Numbered from the stretch's first letter, positions 29,832 to 40,781 are shown. The stretch is 64,000 bases of DNA from Gaoshiqia sediminis (GCF_025907915.1 NZ_JAPAAF010000014.1:1-64000); one strand, 5' to 3'. The notes: generated by a model from the sequence alone, not told the origin. Made by a program: numbers and translations.

Positions 29832-29990
29832 GGCTCTAAAATACAAGGAATAACGACACACGTCGTACAGCAATGGAAATACTCAAAAGAGTGCGAAGCA
29901 ATAAGAGAAAAACAGACTCCGATGAAGTGATTGTTTCGGCATAGGTCGTGGAGTATATATTCGGAAATCATTTTTAAAATATATTGTTTT

Positions 29991-32540
29991 ATGAAAAAAT
30001 TATCAGCTACTTTTATTGTAATGTTTTGTTTCTGTGCTGCTTTTGCTCAAGTTGCTAACGGAATCAAATACGTGTCGGAGAGCGGAGGGAGTGGTTATTT
30101 CCCCGTGAGTACGGCTCAGGAGTCGGCACAAATGCTTATCAATTCAACCGATTATCCAGGTGTTATTCGCGCATTCAATGATTTGCAAGAAGATATTCTG
30201 AAGGTTACGAGGAAAAAACCCACGCTTGTTTATGATAAAATTGCCAGTGCCAAAAACGTTATCATTGCCGGTACCGTTGGGCAAAGTGCACTGATTGATG
30301 ATTTGGTTGCCAAGAAGTTGCTCGATGTCAACGAGCTGAAAGGTAAGTGGGAAAAGTTCATTGTCAAAACCATCGACAATCCCATGCCGGGTGTTGAACG
30401 CGCCTTGGTGATTGCAGGTAGCGACAAGCGCGGAACCATTTATGGCATTTACGACCTGTCGGAACAAATGGGCGTTTCGCCTTGGTACTGGTGGGCCGAT
30501 GTGCCTGTTCAAAAGAAAGAAAGCATTTTTGTGGTTCCCGGAACGTACACCAAAGGTGAACCTGCCGTAAAATATAGGGGCATCTTTATCAACGACGAAG
30601 CGCCGTGTTTAACAACTTGGGTGAAAAACACCTACGGAACCAACTACGGCGACCATAATTTTTATGCGCGTGTGTTTGAGTTGATTCTCCGCCTAAAAGG
30701 AAACTATTTGTGGCCAGCCATGTGGAGCTGGGCGTTTTATGCCGATGATCCGATAAACAGCAAAGTGGCCGACGAAATGGGCGTTGTTATTGGGACTTCG
30801 CACCACGAACCCATGGCACGAAACCACCAAGAATGGACTCGGAAACGCCAAGAACACGGTGCTTGGAACTATGCCACGAACCAAAAAGTAATCGACAAAT
30901 TCTTCCAAGAAGGAATTGAGCGCATGAAAGGCACCGAGGACATTGTGACCATTGGCATGCGTGGCGATGGCGACGAAGCCATGTCGAAAGAAACCGATGT
31001 GCAATTGCTTGAACGCGTGGTTAAAAACCAACGGAAAATAATTGAAAAAACAACCAAACGTCCGGCCAGTGAAACGCCCCAAATTTGGGCTTTGTACAAA
31101 GAAGTGCTTGATTATTACGACGCTGGCATGCGTGTTCCTGACGATGTAATTATGCTGTTGTGCGACGACAACTGGGGCAATGTGCGCCGCCTGCCCAATG
31201 CCAAAGAACGCCAACATCCAGGTGGCTGGGGAATGTATTACCACGTTGATTATGTGGGCGCACCGCGTAACACCAAATGGCTCAATGTGACACCCATTCA
31301 ACATATGTGGGAGCAATTGCAACTTACCTACGATTACGGAGTAGACAAACTTTGGGTGCTCAACGTGGGTGACATCAAACCCATGGAATATCCTATCACT
31401 TTGTTCCTGGACATGGCCTGGAACCCAACACAATACACAGCCGCCAACTTGTTGGAGCATCCACGGGCGTTTTGTGCACAGCAGTTTGGAGCCGATCAGG
31501 CCGACGAGGCCATGCGTATCCTCAATTTGTACAGCAAATACAACGGACGCGTAACGCCCGAAATGCTCGACCGCCGTACATACAACCTTGAAACCGGTGA
31601 ATGGAAAAAGGTGTCGGATGAATATTTAAAGCTTGAAACAGAAGCGTTGCGTCAATATTTAACCTTGAAACCTGAATATCGCGATGCTTACAAACAGTTG
31701 ATTTTGTTTCCGGTACAAGCTACTGCGAATCTTTATGAAATGTACTATTCGCAAGCCATGAACCACAAGTTGTTCGCCGAAAACAACCCACAGGCCAACT
31801 TTTGGGCCGACAACGTGGAGCGCACCTTTAATCGCGATGCCGAGTTGGAGTACGATTACAACAACGTGATGGCCAACGGAAAGTGGAATGGGATGATGAT
31901 CCAAAAGAAGATTGGCTATACGATGTGGGATGATCGATTCAGGGCGAATAAATTACCCGAAATTTTCCGGATCGAGAACCCCGAAACCGCTGTTGGAAAC
32001 TATGTTTTTGCTCCAAGCAATGGGTACGTTTCAATCGAAGCCGAACATTATTTCGAATTGAAAAATGCCAGCGATGCCAAATGGACAGTGATTCCATTTC
32101 ATGGCCGCACGCAAAGCGGAATGGCTGTGATGCCTTATTATCAGTCGGTTGAAGGTGCTTCAATTTCCTATAAAATGAACTTTCCTGCCGATGTGAAAAC
32201 GGTTACGGTTCATGTAGTTGTGAAATCGACTTTGGCCTTTGCCAATTTGGACGGGCACAGATATACTGTAGCTTTCAATGGAGGCGAGGCGCAAACCGTT
32301 AACTTCAATTCCGATTTGAACGAGAAACCCGAAAACATTTATTCCATTTTCTATCCAACCGTAGCCCGTAGGGTGGTTGAGAAAACGGTGAAATTGGACG
32401 TGCCCGCTTCGGCCGATGGCATGCAAGTGTTGACGCTCACTCCGCTGGATCCCGGAATTGTATTTCAAAAGATAGTAGTCGATTTTGGCGGTTACGAAAA
32501 ATCGTATTTGTTTGGTGATGAGTCGCCTAGTAAAAGATAA
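29991..32540 (+). CDS. Alpha-glucuronidase, GH115
   Basis: 849 residues from the chosen start (MKKLSATFIV, signal peptide ending FAQ); an in-frame ATG 60 bp upstream would bury the signal. GH115 removes 4-O-methylglucuronic acid from internal xylose of glucuronoxylan. Recognisable segments: KRGTIYGIYDLSEQMGVSPWYWWADVP near 145, KYRGIFINDEAPCLTTW near 190, LRLKGNYLWPAMWSWAF near 230, GTSHHEPMARNHQEW near 262 and GMRGDGDEAM near 325. The C-terminal beta-sandwich (about 670-845) has the IEAEHYF motif of the GH115 C domain. It complements GH67. The 159-bp spacer before it holds no clear promoter. Confidence 0.94.
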   Translation: MKKLSATFIVMFCFCAAFAQVANGIKYVSESGGSGYFPVSTAQESAQMLINSTDYPGVIRAFNDLQEDILKVTRKKPTLVYDKIASAKNVIIAGTVGQSALIDDLVAKKLLDVNELKGKWEKFIVKTIDNPMPGVERALVIAGSDKRGTIYGIYDLSEQMGVSPWYWWADVPVQKKESIFVVPGTYTKGEPAVKYRGIFINDEAPCLTTWVKNTYGTNYGDHNFYARVFELILRLKGNYLWPAMWSWAFYADDPINSKVADEMGVVIGTSHHEPMARNHQEWTRKRQEHGAWNYATNQKVIDKFFQEGIERMKGTEDIVTIGMRGDGDEAMSKETDVQLLERVVKNQRKIIEKTTKRPASETPQIWALYKEVLDYYDAGMRVPDDVIMLLCDDNWGNVRRLPNAKERQHPGGWGMYYHVDYVGAPRNTKWLNVTPIQHMWEQLQLTYDYGVDKLWVLNVGDIKPMEYPITLFLDMAWNPTQYTAANLLEHPRAFCAQQFGADQADEAMRILNLYSKYNGRVTPEMLDRRTYNLETGEWKKVSDEYLKLETEALRQYLTLKPEYRDAYKQLILFPVQATANLYEMYYSQAMNHKLFAENNPQANFWADNVERTFNRDAELEYDYNNVMANGKWNGMMIQKKIGYTMWDDRFRANKLPEIFRIENPETAVGNYVFAPSNGYVSIEAEHYFELKNASDAKWTVIPFHGRTQSGMAVMPYYQSVEGASISYKMNFPADVKTVTVHVVVKSTLAFANLDGHRYTVAFNGGEAQTVNFNSDLNEKPENIYSIFYPTVARRVVEKTVKLDVPASADGMQVLTLTPLDPGIVFQKIVVDFGGYEKSYLFGDESPSKR

Positions 32541-32560
32541 CCATTGTTGATTATACACGA

Positions 32561-32629
32561 ATGAAGCGATTCAATAATATTGTTTTATGTGCCAGCATGC
32601 TCTTTATGCTGGCACATATTCCGCTTCAT
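32561..32629. repeat. Nested inverted repeat after the GH115 gene
   Basis: The inner arms are a perfect 12-bp repeat, ATGTGCCAGCAT (32587-32598) and its complement at 32606-32617, around a 7-base loop. Outer arms ATGAAGCG (32561-32568) and CGCTTCAT (32622-32629) extend it. The structure starts 21 bp after the GH115 stop and covers the apparent start of the truncated GH67 frame. It may end or stabilise the GH115 transcript; no T run follows. Confidence 0.65.
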
Positions 32630-33530
32630 CTTCAACCTCTCTTCGGGGCCATGAAAAAGACTTCTGTTATGCCTGAGTTGCAGATAACCCAGGAATATCT
32701 TGGACATTCAGTTCAATTGGTTTATCTGGCTGCCATGTGGAAAGAGGTTTTTAAAAGCGATACGTATCAGGAAGGTGACGGAAGTACCGATGCTCGCACG
32801 ACCGACGGTAGCATTTTTAATCAGAAATACAGTGTAATTGCGGGTGTTTCAAATATTGGGCTGGAGGCAAACTGGTGTGGTCTTCATTTTGCCCAGGCCA
32901 ACTGGTATGCATTTGGGCGGCAGGCTTGGAGCAATTCCATCGGCAGTGACCAGATTGCCGGGGAGTGGTTAAAGCTCACCTTTGGCCCGGTTGGTGAAGA
33001 TCCTGGAACAGCATTTCCGGCAATCGGCCGAAACCTGAATTTTCTGGAACCGGTAAAGCAAATGATGCTCAAGAGCCGTGAAGCCGCTGTGAATTACTCC
33101 ATGCCGCTGGGTTTCACCACATTTTCCCGGGCTCAATCATACGCATTATGGCCCTGGCCCATGGTTTGGACCAGAAGGAATGTATCTATTGTGGTTTCAT
33201 CATTTGCCATGGGACTATAAAATGAAAAACGGGCGCATTCTTTGGGACGAATTGTGCTATACGTACGACAAAGGTGTAAACGAAGTGCGCCAGTTTCAAA
33301 AAACTTGGGACAAAGTGCAGCCTTATGTTGATGCACAGCGCTTTTCAGAGGTTCAAAGTAAATTGCGCCGGCAATGTCGCGATGCACAGGAATGGAAAGA
33401 TGCCTGCCTGCAGTATTTCCGGCAATTTAGCCGCCGCCCTATCCCATACGACCGGGAGCGACCGCTTTACAATTTAGATGATTTGCTGGAGCGTGACAGC
33501 CTTAGGGTACGCCGCAGCCGCCAGACATAA
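32561..33530 (+). pseudogene. Truncated and frameshifted GH67 alpha-glucuronidase remnant
   Basis: From about 32630 the translation matches the C-terminal half of the intact GH67 (PLFGAMKKTSVMPELQITQE onward). The N-terminal half, with the acid Glu and the Asp, is missing. A one-base loss near 33111 shifts the frame (MPLGF then TTF instead of HHIF). Reading the frames together (HYGPGPWFGPEGMYLLWF) shows a second, internal deletion of about 52 residues relative to the intact enzyme. A normal C-terminus then runs to 33530. The short leader MKRFNNIVLCASMLFM lies on a palindrome and is probably not an authentic start. The remnant cannot be an active enzyme. Confidence 0.88.
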
Positions 33531-33570
33531 AACATGAACCAAAAATTACTAACCTAATAAATCAATTAGA

Positions 33571-36219
33571 ATGAATAAGGTAATCAAACGTATTAATTTT
33601 CGCCTGGTCGGTCAGAAGATCTATTCCGGCCGTACTTCGAAAACATTAAATAAATTGGTCTTTGTGGTCTTGCTGCTATTTGTTTCAGCTGTGGGTCCGA
33701 TGAGTAGTTTCGGGCAAAAGATGCAAGTGAACGATCTGGAGTATTTTGAGACCAGAGGTGTAAATGTGCTTGTTTTTAGCAGTGAGTACAACGGCATGTT
33801 TTTCGATGAAAAAACAGCAGGAATTGAGATTATTCAGCACGGAGTTCGTACCTCAACAGGCGGCGCTATCCGGCTGCAGAATACACCTGAGCAGTGGGAC
33901 CTTGTGCCAAAAGTTGTCGATAGGAAGGTAAACCGGGAGAATAACTCGATTGAGGTGACGTTAACCTACGAGGATCTTGATTTTAATTCCAGATTGCTGG
34001 TTTCTTCCAAAGGCAAAGGCTTGGAAATAAGCGTTTTTCTGGATGAACCACTCCCTGAGAAACTGGAAGGACAGGCCGGTTTTAACCTCGAGTTTTTACC
34101 ATCGGCTTACTTCGAAAGGTCATATCTGATGGATGGACAACCGGGAGTTTTTCCCAAATATCCTTCCAGTAATACAAGAATCGAACCCGGGAGCAAAAAA
34201 ATAAAGCAATTTGCCGGTCATAACACTTTCGAAGACCGGGGAAGGGACGAGTTTATTGTGCCATATCAGTTGGCTACCGGGAAAATCATGGTTTTAGCTC
34301 CTGAAGATCCGGAACGCTTTGTAACCATAAAAAGCATGGATGCCGATTTGATGTTTTTCGATGGCCGAAATGTAGCCCAAAACGGATGGTTTATTGTGCG
34401 AAGTCTGCTCCCCGCCGGTAAAACAGGGAAAGTACTTACCTGGTACCTCGAACCCAATGCCATGCCGGATTGGATAAGAACACCGGTCGTTGGATTTTCC
34501 CAGGTGGGATACGTGCCTCAGCAGGAAAAGGTCGCCATCATTGAATTGGACAAAAACGATAATCCTCTAAAAACAGCGTCTGTTTTCAAGGTTAATGAAG
34601 ATGGAAAATTTGTTGAAGCATTTAAAGGCGATGTGGTTGAATGGGGGGATTACCTGCGCTACAATTACGCGAAATTTGATTTCAGCGCGGTAAAAGAACC
34701 GGGAGTCTATTGCATTCAGTATGGCGATCAAAGAACGAATATCTTCCCGATTGGGCCTGATGTTTACGCCGGAACCTGGCACCCGACCCTCGATGTTTGG
34801 TTCCCGGTTCAAATGGACCATATGCAGGTGAACGAGGCCTATCGTGTATGGCATGGCGAGCCCTATAAAGATGATTGCCTGCAGGCTCCGTTGAACCATC
34901 AGCATTTCGATGGTTATTCGCAGGGGCCAACAACTGACACGAAGTACAAACCCCTGGAACGGATTCCCGGAATGGCCGTTGGTGGCTGGTTCGATGCCGG
35001 AGACTTTGATATCCAAACTGGTTCGCACAACAGTGTTATTTCCAGTTTTGTCGAACTATGGGAGGAATTCAATGTGCAGCGGGATCAAACTTACATCGAT
35101 CAGAAAACGCGCTATGTTGACATCCATCGTCCGGATGGTAAACCTGATATTTTGCAACAAATTGAACATGGTGTATTGAACCTGGTTGCGCAGGTTGAAA
35201 ATATCGGTCATCCGGTTCGCGGGATAATTGTACCCAACCTGCATCAGTACCACCACCTGGGGGATGCTTCGACTGAAACGGATAACCTTCCGTATAATCC
35301 AGATCTTAAGCCTTACGAAACCGATGGCGTATCGAGCGGTACCCCCGACGATCGCTGGGCATTTACCAACCGCAGTTCCTATTTGGATTACCAGACCGCA
35401 GCGACACTGGCTGCTGCAAGCAGGGCGTTAAAGGGCTATAACGATGAGCTTGCAAACAAGTGCCTGGCCTACGCCAAAAAGCTGTTGGAAGAAGCTGATG
35501 AAGCCGTGAAGAATTCCGGCAATGAATCCGATGAATCTTGGATGAGGTTGATGGCCAGAGGTGCAGATTTAAATACGGTACTACAGTTATACATTACGAC
35601 CAAAGAAACGAAATACTTAGACCGCTTTGAGGAAAGGATCTGGACAATACTTGATCAATCCGGTCAAGGGCGCGATTTCGGTCAAATGTTTTTTGCGAGC
35701 CGAAGCCTTAATCCTGCCTTGAAAGCCATACCTTATATGAATGACGACTATAAAGCTAAATTGGAAAGCTATATTTTGAAATACAAAGCATCTGTCGATG
35801 AAATGGAGAAGAACAACCCCTATGGCTTGCCGATATCGCGCAGCGGTTGGGGCGGAAGCGGAATGGTCGTTAATGCAGCCATTACAAACTATTATGCGCA
35901 CAAGGCTTTCCCCGCCATTATTGATAGGGAACATGTATTCAGAGGGCTAAACTTTATTTTTGGATGTCACCCCTATTCAAATATCTCATTTGTCAATGCC
36001 GTTGGAACCCGTTCCAAAAAGGTTGCCTATGGAATTAACCGGGCCGATTTTACAACCATTGCCGGAGGAATAGTCCCGGGACTGCTGTTGTTGAAACCGG
36101 ATTTCCTCGAGAATAAGGATGATTGGCCATTTTTGTGGGGTGAAAATGAAGTTACCATTGGGGGCTCTGCCGAATATATTGTCCTCGCGAATGCCGTTCT
36201 TGATATGATCAAGGAGTAG
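33571..36219 (+). CDS. Secreted GH9 glycoside hydrolase with N-terminal Ig-like domain
   Basis: 882 residues. A long N-terminal segment precedes the membrane-like signal (LNKLVFVVLLLFVSAVGPMSSFGQ, about 27-50). Residues 50-305 are a beta-rich region without a recognised family. Residues 310-395 are the Ig-like domain found before many GH9 domains (VGFSQVGYVPQQEKVAII). The GH9 (alpha/alpha)6 barrel follows, with GGWFDAGDFD (Asp475 and Asp478, the catalytic base region), HPYSNISFVNAVG near 800 and the acid Glu868 in GGSAEYI. GH9 enzymes cut beta-1,4-glucan or related chains, so here it may open cellulose-associated or mixed hemicellulose. It precedes operator B by only 25 bp. Confidence 0.88.
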   Translation: MNKVIKRINFRLVGQKIYSGRTSKTLNKLVFVVLLLFVSAVGPMSSFGQKMQVNDLEYFETRGVNVLVFSSEYNGMFFDEKTAGIEIIQHGVRTSTGGAIRLQNTPEQWDLVPKVVDRKVNRENNSIEVTLTYEDLDFNSRLLVSSKGKGLEISVFLDEPLPEKLEGQAGFNLEFLPSAYFERSYLMDGQPGVFPKYPSSNTRIEPGSKKIKQFAGHNTFEDRGRDEFIVPYQLATGKIMVLAPEDPERFVTIKSMDADLMFFDGRNVAQNGWFIVRSLLPAGKTGKVLTWYLEPNAMPDWIRTPVVGFSQVGYVPQQEKVAIIELDKNDNPLKTASVFKVNEDGKFVEAFKGDVVEWGDYLRYNYAKFDFSAVKEPGVYCIQYGDQRTNIFPIGPDVYAGTWHPTLDVWFPVQMDHMQVNEAYRVWHGEPYKDDCLQAPLNHQHFDGYSQGPTTDTKYKPLERIPGMAVGGWFDAGDFDIQTGSHNSVISSFVELWEEFNVQRDQTYIDQKTRYVDIHRPDGKPDILQQIEHGVLNLVAQVENIGHPVRGIIVPNLHQYHHLGDASTETDNLPYNPDLKPYETDGVSSGTPDDRWAFTNRSSYLDYQTAATLAAASRALKGYNDELANKCLAYAKKLLEEADEAVKNSGNESDESWMRLMARGADLNTVLQLYITTKETKYLDRFEERIWTILDQSGQGRDFGQMFFASRSLNPALKAIPYMNDDYKAKLESYILKYKASVDEMEKNNPYGLPISRSGWGGSGMVVNAAITNYYAHKAFPAIIDREHVFRGLNFIFGCHPYSNISFVNAVGTRSKKVAYGINRADFTTIAGGIVPGLLLLKPDFLENKDDWPFLWGENEVTIGGSAEYIVLANAVLDMIKE

Positions 36220-36239
36220 TTATAGAAATAAGTTGTTCA

Positions 36240-37201
<962 letters not shown>

Positions 37202-37293
37202 GTTGATGGATGATATTCCTGAAGAGGCCAGCTGTTGAGGCCAATTCCACAGAGATGAAATAATTGATTATAAAGAAATAAATTTAGTTAGAG

Positions 37294-39075
37294 ATGATGA
37301 GCGTAAAATATCGTGGGCGAACGTCCCTAAAAGGAATGCAAGTTGGATTACTGTCTGTTTTGATGATTTTAGTTAGCGTGGCTGGATTTAGTCAAAACAA
37401 GAAGAAAAAAACTAGTAAGAGCGATAATATTCCCCTGTTTAGTCAAGTTGTTTACACCGGCGACGATGATGTTTATAAGAATAATCCCTTGGAAGCCGAC
37501 GAATTCTACAACCCGATTTTACAGGGCTGTTATCCCGATCCGGCCATCACGCGTAAGGGCGATGACTATTTTTTGGTGAGCTCGTCGTTTGCCATGTTCC
37601 CGGGAGTTCCAATTTTTCATTCCAACGATTTGGTGAATTGGAACCAGGTGGGGCACGTTCTGGACCGCAAGTCGCAGTTAAAGGTTCACGACACGGGTAT
37701 TAGTGCGGGTGTGTATGCTCCGGCCATCAAGTACAACCCGAACAACGATACCTTTTACATGATTACCACCCAGTTTGCGGGTGATTTTGGAAATATCGTG
37801 GTGAAAACCAAAGATCCTTTTGAAGGCTGGAGTGACCCGATTAAGTTAACATTCAATGGGATCGACCCGTCGATGTTTTTTGATGAAGACGGAAAAGCCT
37901 ACGTTGTTCATAACGATGCGCCCGACCAGGGAAAAGAGTTGTACAACGGACATAGGGTGATCAAAATTTGGGATTATGATGTGGAGAACGACCAGGTGAT
38001 TGCCGGAACTGACAAGATTATTGTCGATGGGGGAGTTGACCTGTCTGAAAAGCCCATTTGGATTGAAGCACCTCATATCTACAAGAAAAATGGCAAATAC
38101 TATTTGATGTGTGCCGAAGGCGGAACGGGTGGCTGGCACAGCGAAGTGATTTTCATCAGCGACCATCCCCGGGGGCCATACAAACCGGCACCCAGCAATC
38201 CAATCCTGACCCAACGCTATTTTCCGCAAGAACGAGCAAATAAAGTTGATTGGGTAGGCCACGCCGATCTTGTCGAAGGTCCTGACGGCAAGTATTATGG
38301 TGTATTTCTGGCCATTCGCCCCAACGAAAAAGACCGGGTGAACACGGGCCGCGAAACCTTTATCTTGCCGGTCGACTGGTCGGGCGAGTTTCCAGTATTC
38401 GAAAACGGTTTGGTTCCCATGGAACCCAAGTTGAAAATGCCCGAAGGTGTTGAAAACAAAGCTGGAAGGGATGGTTTCTTTCCCAATGGCAATTTTACTT
38501 TCAAAGAAGATTTCAGTTCCGAAAAGCTCGACTATCGTTGGATTGGTTTGAGAGGGCCTCGCGAAGATTTCATGACGCTTACAAAAAAAGGTTTGCTGAT
38601 TCAGCCTTTCGAAGTCAATATTAAGGAAGTGAAACCCACGTCAACCTTGTTCCACCGTCAGCAGCATAAAAACTTTTCGTTTGAAACCACACTCGATTAC
38701 AAGCCAGCGTCGGAAAAGGATTTGGCGGGTATTGTGGCGCTTCAGAATGAACACTCGAACTACGTTTTTGGAGTGACGAAGATGGGCGATGAATACTGTC
38801 TTTTACTCGAACGGAATGAACGGCCGCGAAGAAGTCGCCAGGTGGAGTCAAAAATTGTGGCCAGCACGGTTATTGATATCAACAATCCGGTTCACTTAAA
38901 AGTGCAGGCCCATGGCGATGACTACCAGTTCAGCTATTCGATTAACGGAACTGATTTTGTAAATTTAGGAGGTACTGTGTCGGGCGACATTCTCTCGACC
39001 AATGTAGTTGGTGGATTCACCGGTTGTTTGCTGGGCTTGTATGCGACTTCGGCCAACGATGCTGTTCCTGAATAA
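37294..39075 (+). CDS. Secreted GH43 beta-xylosidase / arabinofuranosidase
   Basis: 593 residues with an N-terminal signal (ends VAGFSQ). The five-bladed propeller (about 65-370) shows the three GH43 acids: the base in GCYPDPAI, the pKa modulator in NGIDPSMFFDEDG and the acid Glu in PIWIEAPHIYKKNG. The last blade (GHADLVEGPDGKYYGVF, NTGRETFILPVDW) and a C-terminal beta-sandwich domain (about 395-590) follow; this is the same domain combination seen, truncated, in the chimera. It acts on xylo-oligosaccharides or arabinose branches, probably in the periplasm. The gene precedes another GH43. Confidence 0.92.
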   Translation: MMSVKYRGRTSLKGMQVGLLSVLMILVSVAGFSQNKKKKTSKSDNIPLFSQVVYTGDDDVYKNNPLEADEFYNPILQGCYPDPAITRKGDDYFLVSSSFAMFPGVPIFHSNDLVNWNQVGHVLDRKSQLKVHDTGISAGVYAPAIKYNPNNDTFYMITTQFAGDFGNIVVKTKDPFEGWSDPIKLTFNGIDPSMFFDEDGKAYVVHNDAPDQGKELYNGHRVIKIWDYDVENDQVIAGTDKIIVDGGVDLSEKPIWIEAPHIYKKNGKYYLMCAEGGTGGWHSEVIFISDHPRGPYKPAPSNPILTQRYFPQERANKVDWVGHADLVEGPDGKYYGVFLAIRPNEKDRVNTGRETFILPVDWSGEFPVFENGLVPMEPKLKMPEGVENKAGRDGFFPNGNFTFKEDFSSEKLDYRWIGLRGPREDFMTLTKKGLLIQPFEVNIKEVKPTSTLFHRQQHKNFSFETTLDYKPASEKDLAGIVALQNEHSNYVFGVTKMGDEYCLLLERNERPRRSRQVESKIVASTVIDINNPVHLKVQAHGDDYQFSYSINGTDFVNLGGTVSGDILSTNVVGGFTGCLLGLYATSANDAVPE

Positions 39076-39110
39076 CTTTGGTATAGTTTGTTTAAATATT
39101 CACGTTTTTC

Positions 39111-39149
39111 AATTGGCAGGTTCGACGTAATTTTGGTATCCTGCCAATT
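39111..39149. promoter_or_regulatory. -7 element enclosed by a 10-bp inverted repeat
   Basis: AATTGGCAGG (39111-39120) and its perfect complement (39140-39149) enclose TAATTTTG (39128-39135), an exact match to TAnnTTTG. It lies 42 bp before the GH43 start at 39191. It may be a promoter under operator control; no T run follows, so it is not a terminator. Confidence 0.45.
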
Positions 39150-39190
39150 AGAGCGAAACACCTGTATTGCAGATCAGTAAACTAAATGAA

Positions 39191-40759
39191 ATGAAAATCA
39201 AAAGTGGTAGTCTAATCATCCTGTCAGCATTGTTATTTGTAAATATAATATTTGCTCAGGCTCAAAAGGCTGAAAATCCAATCATTTTTGCCGATGTGCC
39301 CGATTTGTCGATGATCCGCGTGGGCGATACCTACTACATGGCCAGCACCACCATGCACATGTGCCCCGGTGTTCCCATTATGAAATCGAAAGATTTGGTG
39401 AATTGGGAAATGCTCAACTATGCCTACGATCGGTTGGGCGAGGATGATGCCTTGAGCCTTGTGAACGGAAAAAGCAATTACGGAAAAGGCACTTGGGCCA
39501 GCAGTTTGCGTTATCACAAGGGTACGTACTACATCGCAACCTATGCCCAAACAACCGATAAAACTTACATTTTTCGGACCAACGATATTGAAAAAGGCAA
39601 TTGGAAAGTGAATTCGTTTTCGCCAGGTTATCACGATTGTACGCTTGTTTTCGACAACAACCGTGCGTTCTTGATCACCGGTGGTGGTCGATTGCAAATC
39701 GTTGAGCTGAACGAAGATTTAACGGGCGTGAAAGAAGGTGGGATCAATCAGGTGCTCATCGAAAATGCCAGTGCACCAACCGAACCGAATATGCTGAAAG
39801 CCGAAGGTTCACAGCTTTTTCAACACAACGGGAAGTACTATTTGTTCAACATTTCGTGGCCACGTGGCGGTATGCGCACCGTTTTGGTTCATCGTGCCGA
39901 CAACCTAATGGGACCTTGGGAAGGCCGCATTGCGCTTCAAGATAAAGGGGTGGCGCAGGGAAGCATCATCGATACGCCCGATGGCAAGTGGTTTGCCTAC
40001 TTGTTCCAGGATCATGGTTCCGTTGGCCGCATTCCATTCTTAGTTCCCATGAAATGGGTAGATGGTTGGCCGGTGTTGGGTGTCGATGGCAAAGTGCCCG
40101 AAACCCTCGACCTGCCTGCCAGCAAAGGCTTGATGCCCGGCATTGTGGCCAACGACGAGTTCAAACGAAAAAAGGGCCAACCTGCGTTGCCTTTGGTTTG
40201 GCAGTGGAATCACAATCCCGACAATTCATTGTGGTCGGTAACCGAGCGCAAAGGATTTCTTCGCCTGAAAACGGGTCGTATCGACTCGCTTTTCCTCAAG
40301 TCGCGCAACACGCTCACACAGCGCACCATTGGCCCGGTTTGCACCGGAACAACCTTGCTCGATGCCACCAATTTGAAAGAAGGCGATTTTGCCGGATTGA
40401 CTGCGTTTCAACGCAAATTTGGTCAGGTGGGAGTGAAAGTAGTCAACGGGCAAAAATACCTGTTCATGGTAAGCAACAAAACCGATGTACCCACCGAATT
40501 GGAAAGTTTGCCGCTGGTTCAAAATAAAGTGAACTTGAAAATTGAATGCGATTTCAGGAATAAAATCGATGTGGCCAAATTCTTCTACAGCCTCGATGGA
40601 AAGGCTTGGAAACAAATTGGCGGCGAGCTCAAAATGGAATACACGCTCATGGAGCACTTCATGGGCTACCGTTTTGGATTGTTCAACTATGCTACCAAAA
40701 CAACGGGTGGATACGCCGATTTCGATTACTTTCGCATTAGTGATCAAATTTCAAAATGA
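39191..40759 (+). CDS. Secreted GH43 enzyme (Xsa43E-like beta-xylosidase/arabinofuranosidase)
   Basis: 522 residues from the ATG at 39191 (MKIKSGSLII, signal ends FAQA); a TTG 24 bp upstream was rejected. The propeller has FADVPDLSMIRVGDTYYMAST with the base Asp, YHDCTLVFDNNRAF with the middle Asp, and APTEPNMLKAEGSQLFQHNGKYY with the acid Glu. Note that the usual DPSVI reads DLSMI, though the aspartate is kept. A C-terminal beta-sandwich (about 335-520) follows. The sequence resembles the GH43 subfamily of double-substituted arabinoxylan-active enzymes; the subfamily assignment is tentative. The GH5-GH43 protein at 45646 has a similar GH43 part. Confidence 0.9.
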   Translation: MKIKSGSLIILSALLFVNIIFAQAQKAENPIIFADVPDLSMIRVGDTYYMASTTMHMCPGVPIMKSKDLVNWEMLNYAYDRLGEDDALSLVNGKSNYGKGTWASSLRYHKGTYYIATYAQTTDKTYIFRTNDIEKGNWKVNSFSPGYHDCTLVFDNNRAFLITGGGRLQIVELNEDLTGVKEGGINQVLIENASAPTEPNMLKAEGSQLFQHNGKYYLFNISWPRGGMRTVLVHRADNLMGPWEGRIALQDKGVAQGSIIDTPDGKWFAYLFQDHGSVGRIPFLVPMKWVDGWPVLGVDGKVPETLDLPASKGLMPGIVANDEFKRKKGQPALPLVWQWNHNPDNSLWSVTERKGFLRLKTGRIDSLFLKSRNTLTQRTIGPVCTGTTLLDATNLKEGDFAGLTAFQRKFGQVGVKVVNGQKYLFMVSNKTDVPTELESLPLVQNKVNLKIECDFRNKIDVAKFFYSLDGKAWKQIGGELKMEYTLMEHFMGYRFGLFNYATKTTGGYADFDYFRISDQISK

Positions 40760-40781
40760 TACTTAGTGTAAAATATTCATT

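Noticed and set aside
39111-39149. Invertible promoter (phase-variable switch)
   Set aside because: Only 19 bp lie between the arms, too short for the usual invertase-mediated flipping, and no invertase gene is in the window.
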